Assembly (NCBI GenBank): GCA_963760715.1
Contig: CAVXDY010000003.1
Coordinates: forward strand, 62,001-126,000
Length of the DNA stretch: 64,000 nt
Source of the DNA: CAVXDY01 sp963760715
GTDB taxonomy: Bacteria > Actinomycetota > Thermoleophilia > Miltoncostaeales > Miltoncostaeaceae
Direction of reading: 5' to 3'
Part shown: one piece after another, positions 9,184 to 17,491 of the stretch
How positions within the stretch are numbered: position 1 is the stretch's first letter
Layout: the number at the start of each line of letters is the position of its first letter
Translations under genes and position numbers: made by a program
The notes under the pieces: model-generated
What the model was told of the DNA's origin: nothing
Databases searched by the model: none
Seen by the model: the letters and a program-made list of their open reading frames with translations, nothing else

Positions 9184-9440
9184 GCGCGCGCTCACCAGCT
9201 CGAAGATCAGGTTGGCGGCGGCCGGATCGAAGGGGATGTAGCCGACCTCGTCGACCACCAGCAGCGGGATCCGCTGCAGGCGGGCGATCTCCTCGGCGAG
9301 CTTTCCGGCGCGCTGGGCCTCGGCCAGGCGCGCCACCCACTCGGTGGCGGTGGCGAAGGCCACCCGCTGGCCAGCCAGGCAGGCGCGGATCGAGATGGCG
9401 ATCGCCACGTGCGTCTTGCCGGTGCCTCGACCGCGGCCGG
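9184..9440 (-). pseudogene. istB transposition helper fragment (IS21 family)
   Basis: The minus strand encodes GRGTGKTHVAIAISIRACLAG (Walker A), then FATATEWVARLAEAQRAGKL and LLVVDEVGYIPFDPAAANLIFELVSAR (Walker B), the ATPase core of IstB. Homology stops abruptly on both sides: before the P-loop the frame reads unrelated Glu/Arg/Gly residues, and after VSAR it runs into a non-homologous tail ending at 9121. The N-terminal domain, the C-terminus and istA are all missing, so this is a decayed insertion sequence. Confidence 0.85.
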
Positions 9441-9519
9441 CCCCGGCTCTGCGTTCCTCGTCCTCGGCTGCTGCCTGATCTGCCTCAGGAAGCTTCAGGG
9501 GTCATTCTGAAACCAGCTC

Positions 9520-9939
9520 TTAGCCCTCCATCTCGGCGAGCGCCGCCCAGATCCCGCGCGAGAGGCCGGCCCAGCTCGGGTCGGCCTCCGGGTAGCGCGC
9601 GACGCAGGTGTCGATGACCCGCGCCCGGGCGGCCACCGCCTGCCGGATCGACCGGCGCAGCTCGGGGGCGTCCTCGCTGCGCAGGACGGCGTCGGGATCC
9701 TCCCGGGCCACGCGCACCAGGAGCCGGTACGTCCCGCGCGTCTGCGGCGTGACGGGCCGCGTGACGTTGAAGCACCCCGTGCCCTGGACGCCGAGACGCT
9801 GGGCCTTCGTGGCGAACGCCTTCTGGATCGCCTCGCTCTGCGCGGCGGGCACCTCCGGCGTCGTGTTCCCGACCCCGCACCCCGTCAGCAGGGCCAGCGC
9901 GGCCGCGGCCGCGGCGACGGAGGCGGCGGCCCGGATCAG
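9520..9939 (-). CDS. Putative lipoprotein, unknown function
   Basis: 139 residues. The N-terminus is a lipoprotein signal: Arg, an Ala-rich core (AAASVAAAAAALA) and the lipobox LLTGC, with Cys about 22 residues in. The mature part has no domain I recognise; it carries two further Cys (GTGCFNVTRP and VIDTCVARY) that could pair outside the cell. No ATG, GTG or TTG fits: the only plausible start is CTG 9939, whose bases overlap the stop of the upstream flavoprotein gene as CTGA. The start is therefore uncertain. It is probably cotranscribed with 9936-11027. Confidence 0.65.
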   Translation of the reverse strand: MIRAAASVAAAAAALALLTGCGVGNTTPEVPAAQSEAIQKAFATKAQRLGVQGTGCFNVTRPVTPQTRGTYRLLVRVAREDPDAVLRSEDAPELRRSIRQAVAARARVIDTCVARYPEADPSWAGLSRGIWAALAEMEG

Positions 9940-11027
9940 CCGGAGCTCACACCGGCGACGGCGGGGATGGGATCCGGTGAGGGGGCGGGCGTCAGCAGGT
10001 CGGGGTCGGCGACGTGCCAGTAGCGGTCCACCGCCCAGGGCAGCACCCGGTCGCTCGCGATCGTCCGTGCGAACAGGGCGAAGAGCGGGTCGGGGAGCCA
10101 GTTCAGGATGCTCTGGAGCCGGTCGAGGAACCGGTAGCCGTGCCGGCGCGACAGGATGTAGCCGCGGTACCGGGAGAGGGCCTGGTCGAGGGTCAGGTCG
10201 CCCACGCGCACCCGCTCGGCGAGCCGGCCGGCGAGCTGTCCGAAGACCAGGGCCGGCCGGATCCCCTCGCCCGAGACCGGCAGGCAGTGGCCCGCCGCGT
10301 CGCCCACCACGAACATGCCGTCGCGGATCGGGTCGATCATGCGCGAGGTGAAGAACCCGCCGTGCTGGTGGCCGGGCTGGCCGAGGTCGTGGCGCTCGAG
10401 GAAGTCGACGAGGTCCTGCGAGAGCGCGGAGTCGCCCGTGTAGGTGGCGAGGCCCGCCCGCACGTGATCGCCCGCGGGGAAGATCCAGTAGAAGCGGCGG
10501 CCGCCGTTGCTGGGCCCCACGTAGAAGTGCAGGCCGTCGCCGCGGTAGGGCTGGCGCGCCTCCACCCCGAAGCTCTTGCGCGGAGCGCGCGCCCGGCGGG
10601 CGGCGCGGCCCTTGGGCGCCGACGTGCGCCACCCCGCCGCCTCGATGATGATGGGCGCCTCGAAGCTGCCCTTGGTCGTGTGCACGACCCCGTCCCCGGC
10701 TCCGGTGACGCGGGCCCGCAGGAAGTCGGCGCCCGTGCGCTCGAAGAGGTCCGTGCAGAAGCGCCGGTAGTCGAAGGTGGCGAAGTCGAAGAAGCGCAGG
10801 CGCTGGCTGCGCCGGCGGGTGTGGATGACGATCTCCCGGTGGACCTGCTCGACGCAGTCCTGGAGGTCCATCCGCTCCAGGCAGGCCATGGGCACGGCCG
10901 ACGCCGAGGTCTCCCCGTCCCCGATCTCCAGGCGGTCGATGATCAGCACGCGCCCGCCGATCTGGCTCGCCGCGGCCAGGCCGCCGAACGAGCCCCCGCA
11001 GACGATCGCGTCGTAGGCCTCGGTCAC
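9936..11027 (-). CDS. Geranylgeranyl reductase-like FAD-dependent oxidoreductase
   Basis: 363 residues from GTG 11027, which overlaps the previous stop as GTGA. The N-terminal FAD dinucleotide-binding motif DAIVCGGSFGGLAAASQIG and the second FAD motif DGMFVVGDAAGHCLPVSGEGIRPAL are those of the geranylgeranyl reductase/PHBH-like flavoprotein group, which reduce isoprenoid double bonds or hydroxylate substrates. YWIFPAGDHVRAGL fits the substrate domain. The substrate is unknown. An isoprenoid or quinone role would be a guess; the flanking lipoprotein and hypothetical gene do not help. Confidence 0.8.
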   Translation of the reverse strand: MTEAYDAIVCGGSFGGLAAASQIGGRVLIIDRLEIGDGETSASAVPMACLERMDLQDCVEQVHREIVIHTRRRSQRLRFFDFATFDYRRFCTDLFERTGADFLRARVTGAGDGVVHTTKGSFEAPIIIEAAGWRTSAPKGRAARRARAPRKSFGVEARQPYRGDGLHFYVGPSNGGRRFYWIFPAGDHVRAGLATYTGDSALSQDLVDFLERHDLGQPGHQHGGFFTSRMIDPIRDGMFVVGDAAGHCLPVSGEGIRPALVFGQLAGRLAERVRVGDLTLDQALSRYRGYILSRRHGYRFLDRLQSILNWLPDPLFALFARTIASDRVLPWAVDRYWHVADPDLLTPAPSPDPIPAVAGVSSG

Positions 11028-11554
11028 CGGCGCACCAGCTCGGGGACCGTCGCGGCGCACGCGTGCAGGGCGTCGGCGACCGCCGTCAGGACCTGCTCGC
11101 GCTCGTCGTCCGACAGGCGCTCACGGCGCAGCATCCGCTGCTCGGCCACCAGCGCCGTCTCCACCCCGCGGCGCGCCTCGTCCTCGCGCCGGGCGTTCGC
11201 GATCAGGTGGACCCCCGCGCGGGCCTGGGCGCAGTAGGCGTTGAGGGCCGCCGCGCGCACGGGGCCGGGGGCCATGTCGGCGATCTCGTAGCGCAGGGTC
11301 ATGAGGTCGCGCTCCCAGGCGCCCACCGACACGCGCCGGCGCTCGACCTCGCGGGCCACGCGCGCGCTGAGCCGGCCCGCCGCGCCCCCGGCCCTCTCGG
11401 CCGAGGACCGCAGCGTCTCGAGGAGCGCCTGGCGGGTCGACTCGTTGGCCGGATCGTCCAGCCACGCCTGCGCGCGCCGCATCAGGAGCGCGGCGACGGC
11501 CGGCCCCTGACGCTTCGCGAGCAGGAGCGCCAGCGCGATGAGGCGGGGTCCCAT
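11024..11554 (-). CDS. Hypothetical protein, 176 aa
   Basis: Not recognised. The protein is mostly alpha-helical by composition, Arg/Ala rich, with a short hydrophobic N-terminus (MGPRLIALALLLAKRQG) and a helical body (WERDLMTLRYEIADMAPGPVRAAALNAYCAQARAGVHLIANARREDEARRG). It overlaps the following flavoprotein gene by four bases (GTGA) and lies 20 bases after the cupin stop, so it belongs to the same minus-strand transcript. G+C and codon use look like its neighbours. Confidence 0.55.
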   Translation of the reverse strand: MGPRLIALALLLAKRQGPAVAALLMRRAQAWLDDPANESTRQALLETLRSSAERAGGAAGRLSARVAREVERRRVSVGAWERDLMTLRYEIADMAPGPVRAAALNAYCAQARAGVHLIANARREDEARRGVETALVAEQRMLRRERLSDDEREQVLTAVADALHACAATVPELVRR

Positions 11555-11574
11555 GAGCTAGGGGGCAACCGGCG

Positions 11575-11979
11575 TCACGTTCGGGGGATCTCCTCGCCGG
11601 TCTCGGGGTTCAGCCGGACGCCGTCGGTGATGCCGGGGCCCGGAGGGGCGCCGATCGTGAGCCAGACGGCCTCGCGGTCGCTGCGGTTCTGGATCCGGCG
11701 CGGGGTGTCCTTCGAGAATCGCAGCCAGTCGCCGTCCTCCACCGTGATGACCTCGCCCTCGACCATGATCTCCTGGGGCCCGCCGGAGAGGAGCTGGTAG
11801 ACCTCCTCCTGGGTCCTGTGGCGGTGGTAGGCCATCTCGTGCCCGGGCCCGTAGCGCCACACGCGCAGCACCATGCTCTCGGCGCCGATCGACCCGGCGA
11901 TGTCGCGGGACGAGGCCCCGCCCCCGCGGCGCTCCCGCTCCTCCACGTCTCCCTGGGAGACCTTGCTCCACGCGCTCAT
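11575..11979 (-). CDS. Cupin-domain protein
   Basis: 134 residues from ATG 11979, which has GGAGGAACGG directly upstream. The cupin beta-barrel motifs are visible: MAYHRHRTQEEVYQLLSGGPQEIMVEG (metal ligands His-x-His and Glu) and DGDWLRFSKDTPRRIQNRSD. Such proteins are mannose-6-phosphate isomerase-like or dioxygenase-like, and no substrate can be read. The upstream pyruvate carboxylase N-terminal frame stays open right into this gene, which would create a false 1320-residue fusion; the ribosome site and start show it is a separate gene. Confidence 0.8.
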   Translation of the reverse strand: MSAWSKVSQGDVEERERRGGGASSRDIAGSIGAESMVLRVWRYGPGHEMAYHRHRTQEEVYQLLSGGPQEIMVEGEVITVEDGDWLRFSKDTPRRIQNRSDREAVWLTIGAPPGPGITDGVRLNPETGEEIPRT

Positions 11980-12020
11980 CCGTTCCTCCTCCGCTCGGGC
12001 GATCGTACCAGCGGCACCCG

Positions 12021-15000
12021 TCAGCCCTCGGTCTCGCCGGGCTCGTCGCCGGCGTCCTCCGCCGGACCCGCGGGGGTCTCCTCCGGATCGCCGATCACCA
12101 TCATGAGCTGCTTGGTCTCGACCTGGGTGCCGGCCGTTACGAGGACCTCGATCACGGTCCCGTCGCGGTCGGCGAAGACGCCGGTCTCCATCTTCATCGC
12201 CTCGATCGAGAGCAGGCGCGTCCCCCGGTGCACGACGTCGCCCTCGCGCACCGGGACGGCCACCACGAGGCCCGGCATGGGGGCCGCCACGTGGCCGGGG
12301 TCGCCCTCGTCGGCCATGCGCCGGACCGCCCCCGAGGGGGCCACCGACCGGTCGACCACCTTGACCTCGCGCGGCTGGCCGTTGAGCTCGAAGAAGATCG
12401 TCCGGCGCGCCTCCTCGTCGGCCTCGCCGGTGGCCAGGTAGCGGATGACGAGCGTCTTGCCCCTCTCGATGTCGACGAAGAGCTCGTCGTCGCGCGGAAG
12501 GCCGTAGAGGAACACCGGCGTGGGCAGCGCGCTCACGTCGCCGTAGGTGCGATGGTGCTCGGCGAACTCGACGAAGACCTTCGGGTACATCAGGTAGCCG
12601 GCGAGCTCGGGGTCGGTGACGCGCCGGCGCACCTTCCTCTCGACCTCCGCGCGGGCGGCGTCGAGGTCCACCGGCTCGAGCGCCTCGCCGGGCCGCACGG
12701 TGAGCGGCGCCTCCCCCTTCAGCACCTTCGCCTGGAGAGCCCCCGGGAACCCGCCGTACGGCTGGCCCAGGTCCCCGTGGAAGTACTCCACCACCGAGTC
12801 GGGGAACGCGATCGGGCGGTCGGGGTCGAGCACCTCCTCCGGCGTCAGGTCGTTGGTGACCATGAAGACCGCGAGGTCGCCCACGACCTTGGAGGTGGGC
12901 GTGACCTTCACGATGTCGCCGAACATGCGGTTGACCTCGGCGTAGGCCTTGGCCACCTCGCGCCAGCGCGACTCGATGCCGAGCGCCCGCGCCTGCTGGC
13001 GCAGGTTGGTGTACTGGCCGCCGGGCATCTCGTGCTCGTAGACCTCGGCCGCGCCCGCGCGCATGTCGCTCTCGAAGCCCGCGTACGCCGCGCGCACCGC
13101 CTCCCAGTAGGTCGCCACGCAGGCCAGCGGCTCGCGCGCGAGGCCCGTGTCGCGGGGGCTGCCGCGCAGCGCCTCGACCACCGACCCCAGGTTCGGCTGG
13201 GAGGTGAGGCCGCTCATCGGGTCCATCGCCAGGTCCACCGCGTCCACGCCGGCGGCCGACGCGGCCAGCACCGACGCCGCCGCCGCGCCCGAGGTGTCGT
13301 GGGTGTGGAAGTGCACGGGCAGCCCGGTCTCCTCGCGCAGCGCGCTCACCAGCATGCGGGCGGCCTCGGGCTTGCAGAGCCCCGCCATGTCCTTGATGCC
13401 GATCACGTGGGCGCCGGCGGCCTCGAGCTGCCGGGCCATGTCCACGTAGTAGGCGAGGTCGTACTTGTCGCGCGAGGGATCGGTGAGGTCGCCCGTGTAG
13501 CAGATGGCCGCCTCGAGGAGCATCCCCGACTCGAGCACCGCGTCCATCGCGACGCGCATGTTCTCGACCCAGTTGAGGCTGTCGAAGACCCGGAAGAGGT
13601 CGATGCCGGCGTCGGCCGCCTGGGACACGAAGTACCGCACCACGTTGTCCGGGTAGTTGGTGTAGCCGACCGCGTTCGAGGCCCGCAGCAGCATCTGCAG
13701 CAGCACGTTGGGCACGGCCTCGCGCAGCCGGGCGAGGCGCGTCCCACGGGTCCTCCTTCAGGAACCGCATGGCCACGTCGAAGGTGGCCCCTCCCCAGGC
13801 CTCCAGCGAGAGCAGCTGGGGCAGGTGGCGCGCGTAGTACGCCGCGGGCCCCAGCAGGTCGTGCGTGCGGAAGCGGGTGGCCAGCAGCGACTGGTGGGCG
13901 TCGCGGAAGGTGGTGTCGGTGATCAGCAGGCGCTCCTGCGCGCGCATCCACGTGGCGAACCCGGCGGGCCCCAGCTCCCGCAGCCGGTCGCGGCTCCCGG
14001 TGGGCTCCTCGGGCCGCGGGGTCACGGCGGGGATGTGGGGCACCGGGGTGTGGGTGGGCACCGGCCGGTCCACCGCCTCGGGGTTCCCGTTCACGAGGAC
14101 GTCGGCGATGAACGAGAGCAGCCGCGTCGCGCGGTCGCGGCGCGGGCGGAAGCGGAAGAGCTCGGGCGTCTCGTCCACGAAGCGGGTGGTGTACTCGCCC
14201 GCCCGGAACGACCGGTGGGCGATGAGGGCCTCCAGGAACGGCAGGTTGGTCTTCACGCCCCGGATGCGGAACTCCCGCAGCGCCCGGTCCATCCGCCGGG
14301 TGCACTCCTCGTGGCTGGGCGCCCAGGCGGTCACCTTCTCGAGCAGCGAGTCGTAGAAGGGCGTGATGACCGCCGAGGAGTAGGCCGTGCCGCCGTCCAG
14401 CCGGATGCCGAATCCGGTGGCCTCGCGGTAGGCGCTGATGCGGCCGTAGTCGGGGATGAAGTGGTTCTCCGGGTCCTCCGTGGTGATGCGGCACTGCATC
14501 GCCGACCCCCGCGCCGCGATCTCGGCCTGGGGCGGGACCCCGCTCTCGGGCGTGCCGATCTCGGCGCCCTGGGAGATGGCGATCTGCGCCTTCACGATGT
14601 CGATCCCGGTGACGACCTCCGTGACGGTGTGCTCCACCTGGATGCGCGGGTTGACCTCGATGAAGAAGAAATCGCCGGTGTCGGCGTCCATGAGGAACTC
14701 GACCGTCCCCGCGCACTGATAGCGGGCCTCCCGCATCAGGCGGACGGCCGAGTCGCAGATGGCGTCGCGCACGGCCGCGTCGAGACGCGGAGAGGGCGCG
14801 ATCTCCACCACCTTCTGGTGCCGCCGCTGCACGGTGCAGTCGCGCTCGAGCAGGTGCACGACGTTGCCCTGGCGGTCGGCCAGGATCTGCACCTCGATGT
14901 GCCAGGCCCGCTCGACCAGGCGCTCCAGGAAGACCTCGTCGTTCCCGAACGCGGCCTTGGCCTCGCGCCGGCCGGTCTCCACGGCCTCGTCCAGCTCGGC

Positions 15001-15537
15001 CGGGTCGTGGACCATCCGCATCCCCCGGCCCCCGCCGCCCCAGCTCGCCTTCACCATCAGGGGGAAGCCCACCCCCTCGGCCAGCTTCCGCGCCGCGGCG
15101 GGGTCCGCGGGGAGGGCACCGGTGGCCGGCATCACCGGCACGCCGGCGCGCTCGGCCATCGCCCGCGCCTCGACCTTGTTGCCCAGGCGCTCCATCACCA
15201 TGCGCGGCGGGCCGATCCACACGATCCCCTCGCGCACGCAGGCGTCGGCCAGCTCCGGGTTCTCCGCCAGGAACCCGTAGCCCGGGTGGATGGCGTCGGC
15301 GCCGCACGCCCGCGCCGTGCGCACGATCTCCTCGATGCCGAGGTAGGCGCGCACCGGCTCGGCCCCCTTCCCCACCTGGTAGGCCTCGTCCGCCTTGAAC
15401 CGGTGCAGCGCGAACCGGTCCTCCAGGGAGTAGATCGCCACGGTCCGCAGCCCGAGCTCGGTGGCCGCGCGGAAGACCCGGATGGCGATCTCGCTCCGGT
15501 TCGCCACCAGGAGCTTGCGGATGCGCCTCGGCATCAT
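12021..15537 (-). CDS. pyc: Pyruvate carboxylase (apparent +1 frameshift near 13740)
   Basis: Biotin enzyme that carboxylates pyruvate to oxaloacetate. From ATG 15537 the first frame encodes the biotin carboxylase domain (RKLLVANRSEIAIRVFRAA; FIEVNPRIQVEHTVTE) and the start of the carboxyltransferase (DTTFRDAHQSLLATR; TFDVAMRFLKEDPW). At 13740 an extra base shifts the frame: after DPW-D the homology resumes one base later with RLARLREAVPNVLLQMLLR. The second frame carries the rest of the carboxyltransferase (NAVGYTNYPDNVV), the PYC allosteric/linker region and the biotinyl domain with EAMKMET. Joined length is 1171 residues, close to the family. It lies four bases after dapB. Confidence 0.93.
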
Positions 15538-15541
15538 CGTC

Positions 15542-16237
15542 TCACCATGCGGATCCGAACAGGATCGGCTCCAGCCCCACGGTCAGCCCGGGGCGCTCCG
15601 CCACCGCGCGCACGGCCATGACGACGCCGGGCATGAAGCTCTCGCGCGAGAGCGAGTCGTGACGGATGGTGAGCGTCTCCCCCCGCCCGCCCAGGATCAC
15701 CTCCTGGTGCGCCACCAGCCCCGGCAGGCGCACGGAGTGGATCGGCACCTCGCCGTCCATCAGGCCCGCCGTGCGCAGGGCGGTGCCCGAGGGGGCGTCG
15801 AGCTTGCCGTCGTGGTGCAGCTCGATGATCTCGGCCCGCGCCATGTGGCGCGACGCCTCTGCGGCGAAGCGCATCATCAGCACCGCCCCCACGGCGAAGT
15901 TGGGGGCGATCACGGCGTTGGCGGGCCCCGCCTCGGCCAGCGCCCGCAGCTCCTCCACCTGCTCGGCGGTGAGGCCGGTGGTGCCGATGACCGCGTGCAC
16001 CCCCGCCGAGAGCGCCGCCCGCGCGTTGGCGAAGACCGCCTCGGGTCGCGTGAAGTCCACCAGCACGTCCGGTCCCGCGCCGGCGAGCGCCGGGCCCAGG
16101 TCCGCGTAGACCCCCTCGCCCGGCGCGAGCGCCGGGTCGACGGACGCGGCGACCCGCATGTCGGCCTCGGCCTCCACGGCGGACACCACCGCGCGGCCCA
16201 TCCGGCCCGCGGCTCCCGAGACACAGACGGCGATCAC
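15542..16237 (-). CDS. dapB: 4-hydroxy-tetrahydrodipicolinate reductase
   Basis: NAD(P)H-dependent second step of the diaminopimelate branch, 231 residues. The nucleotide motif VCVSGAAGRMGRAV opens the protein; VLVDFTRPEAVFANARAAL, GTTGLTAEQVEEL and APNFAVGAVLMMRFA follow, and the substrate motif ELHHDGKLDAPSGTALRTA carries the catalytic His and Lys. The start is GTG 16237, with GGAGG abutting it, closer than usual. It is followed after four bases by pyc, so the two are probably cotranscribed. Confidence 0.95.
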   Translation of the reverse strand: MIAVCVSGAAGRMGRAVVSAVEAEADMRVAASVDPALAPGEGVYADLGPALAGAGPDVLVDFTRPEAVFANARAALSAGVHAVIGTTGLTAEQVEELRALAEAGPANAVIAPNFAVGAVLMMRFAAEASRHMARAEIIELHHDGKLDAPSGTALRTAGLMDGEVPIHSVRLPGLVAHQEVILGGRGETLTIRHDSLSRESFMPGVVMAVRAVAERPGLTVGLEPILFGSAW

Positions 16238-16253
16238 CTCCAGACCTTATGCG

Positions 16254-16282
16254 GATGCCGGCCGTCGTGCCGGGCCGGCATC
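16254..16282. other. 10-bp perfect inverted repeat between divergent genes
   Basis: GATGCCGGCC and its reverse complement are separated by nine bases, between the divergent dapB (minus) and phosphoglycerate mutase-like (plus) genes. There is no T-run, so it is not an intrinsic terminator on either strand. It could be an operator or an RNA hairpin in a leader. Confidence 0.4.
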
Positions 16283-16419
16283 GCGCGCGCCTCACACGAC
16301 GATGTCGGCGCCGCCCGGGACGCGCGGCCAGGCCGCGAGTGTCGCCGGGCTCGTCGGGCGGAAATCTCGAAGAGCAACCGATCCGACCACCGGCGGTCCT
16401 CCCCGTATGGTTCGCGGCC

Positions 16420-17079
16420 GTGCTGCTCACGCTGGTGCGCCACGGGGAGTCGACCTGGAACGCCGCGGGGCGGATGCAGGGTCAGGCCGACCCCGGGCTC
16501 AGCGAGACGGGCGGCGCCCAGGCGCTCGCCCTGCGGCCGCTGCTGGCGGGCCGCGAGCCCGAGGTCGTGGTCTCCTCCGATCTCCGCCGGGCCCGCGAGA
16601 CCCTGGACCTCCTCGGCCTCGGGGGAGCGACCGACCCGCGCTGGCGCGAGACGGACGTCGGCGACTGGACCGGGCGCCTGGTGGACGACCTGCTCGCCGA
16701 GGACGGGCCGGCCTACCGCGCCTGGCTGGAGAACCGCCACACCCCCGCCGGCGGCGAGGCATGGGAGGAGATGCGCGACCGGGTGGTGCAGGCCGTCCTC
16801 GAGCTGGCGGCCGGTGGCGTGGAGACCGCGCTCGTGGTGACCCACGGGGGGCCGATCCGGGCCTGCTGCACCGCCCTGGCCGGCCTCCCCCGCTCCCACC
16901 TGGTCCCGGTGCCCACGGCGAGCGTCACGGAGATCCGCGTCGAGGCCCGGTCGCGCCTGGTGGCCTTCGGGGTCGCTCCGCCGCGGCCGGTGCGGCGAGC
17001 GCCCACCGACGCCCTGGCCGAGCGTCCCGGCGCCGGGATCAGATCACGCGGGGGCCGATCGTCTCGACCGCCTTCATGA
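16420..17079 (+). CDS. Histidine phosphatase (phosphoglycerate mutase family)
   Basis: 219 residues from GTG 16420. The phosphohistidine motif LTLVRHGESTWN is right at the start; VVSSDLRRARETLDLL, the acid residue region WRETDVGDWTG and VVTHGGPIRACCTAL (second His) complete the RHG active site. The family covers cofactor-dependent phosphoglycerate mutases and many small-molecule phosphatases; the short form and lack of the long mutase insert favour a phosphatase. The C-terminal 40 residues are Arg/Ser-rich and overlap the convergent gene by 41 bases, so the true end may be shorter in vivo. Confidence 0.83.
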   Translation: MLLTLVRHGESTWNAAGRMQGQADPGLSETGGAQALALRPLLAGREPEVVVSSDLRRARETLDLLGLGGATDPRWRETDVGDWTGRLVDDLLAEDGPAYRAWLENRHTPAGGEAWEEMRDRVVQAVLELAAGGVETALVVTHGGPIRACCTALAGLPRSHLVPVPTASVTEIRVEARSRLVAFGVAPPRPVRRAPTDALAERPGAGIRSRGGRSSRPPS

Positions 17080-17491
17080 TCCAGTCCACGGGGGCGTGCC
17101 CCGCCGTCTGGCTCAGCAACCACGCGGCGACCGGGTTGAGCCGGCCGGCGTCCTTCTCGGCGCCGATGGCGTCCTGGAGGCCGTTGCGCAGCGCGCCCTC
17201 GACGTCGTCCGGCAGGGCCCGCCCGGCCTGCAGCGTCCCCGCCACCGAGACCAGGAGATCCTCCCGGCTTCGGCCGAGGGTGCAGGCGGCCGTGTCCACG
17301 GCCGCGAGCCCGATCCGCTGCGCCTGGGCATCGACGCCGTCCGCGACGGCGGGCGCCGCGCGCGTGCAGGGGTCCGCCACGGCGAGGCGCCCGTCGGCGA
17401 GCGCGCCCTGCTGCAGCTCGACGCCGATCAGGAGCGCCGCCGCCGCGAGGCCGGCCAGGATGACGAGGTGCCCCACGCGAAGGGCCCTCAT
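17039..17491 (-). CDS. Small exported or membrane-anchored protein, unknown
   Basis: 150 residues with a single N-terminal hydrophobic segment (VGHLVILAGLAAAALLIGVEL) that could be an uncleaved signal or anchor. The rest is soluble with two Cys (DPCTRAAPA and DTAACTLGRS) that may form an extracytoplasmic disulfide. No family recognised. Its ATG overlaps the stop of the MFS exporter gene (ATGA), so the two are made together and the protein may be an accessory of the exporter. Confidence 0.65.
   Translation of the reverse strand: MRALRVGHLVILAGLAAAALLIGVELQQGALADGRLAVADPCTRAAPAVADGVDAQAQRIGLAAVDTAACTLGRSREDLLVSVAGTLQAGRALPDDVEGALRNGLQDAIGAEKDAGRLNPVAAWLLSQTAGHAPVDWIMKAVETIGPRVI

Noticed and set aside
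11575..15537. A 1320-residue fused pyruvate carboxylase-cupin frame
   Set aside because: The middle section is low-quality Arg/Gly-rich sequence; pyc homology moves to another frame at 13740 and the cupin has its own ribosome site and start.
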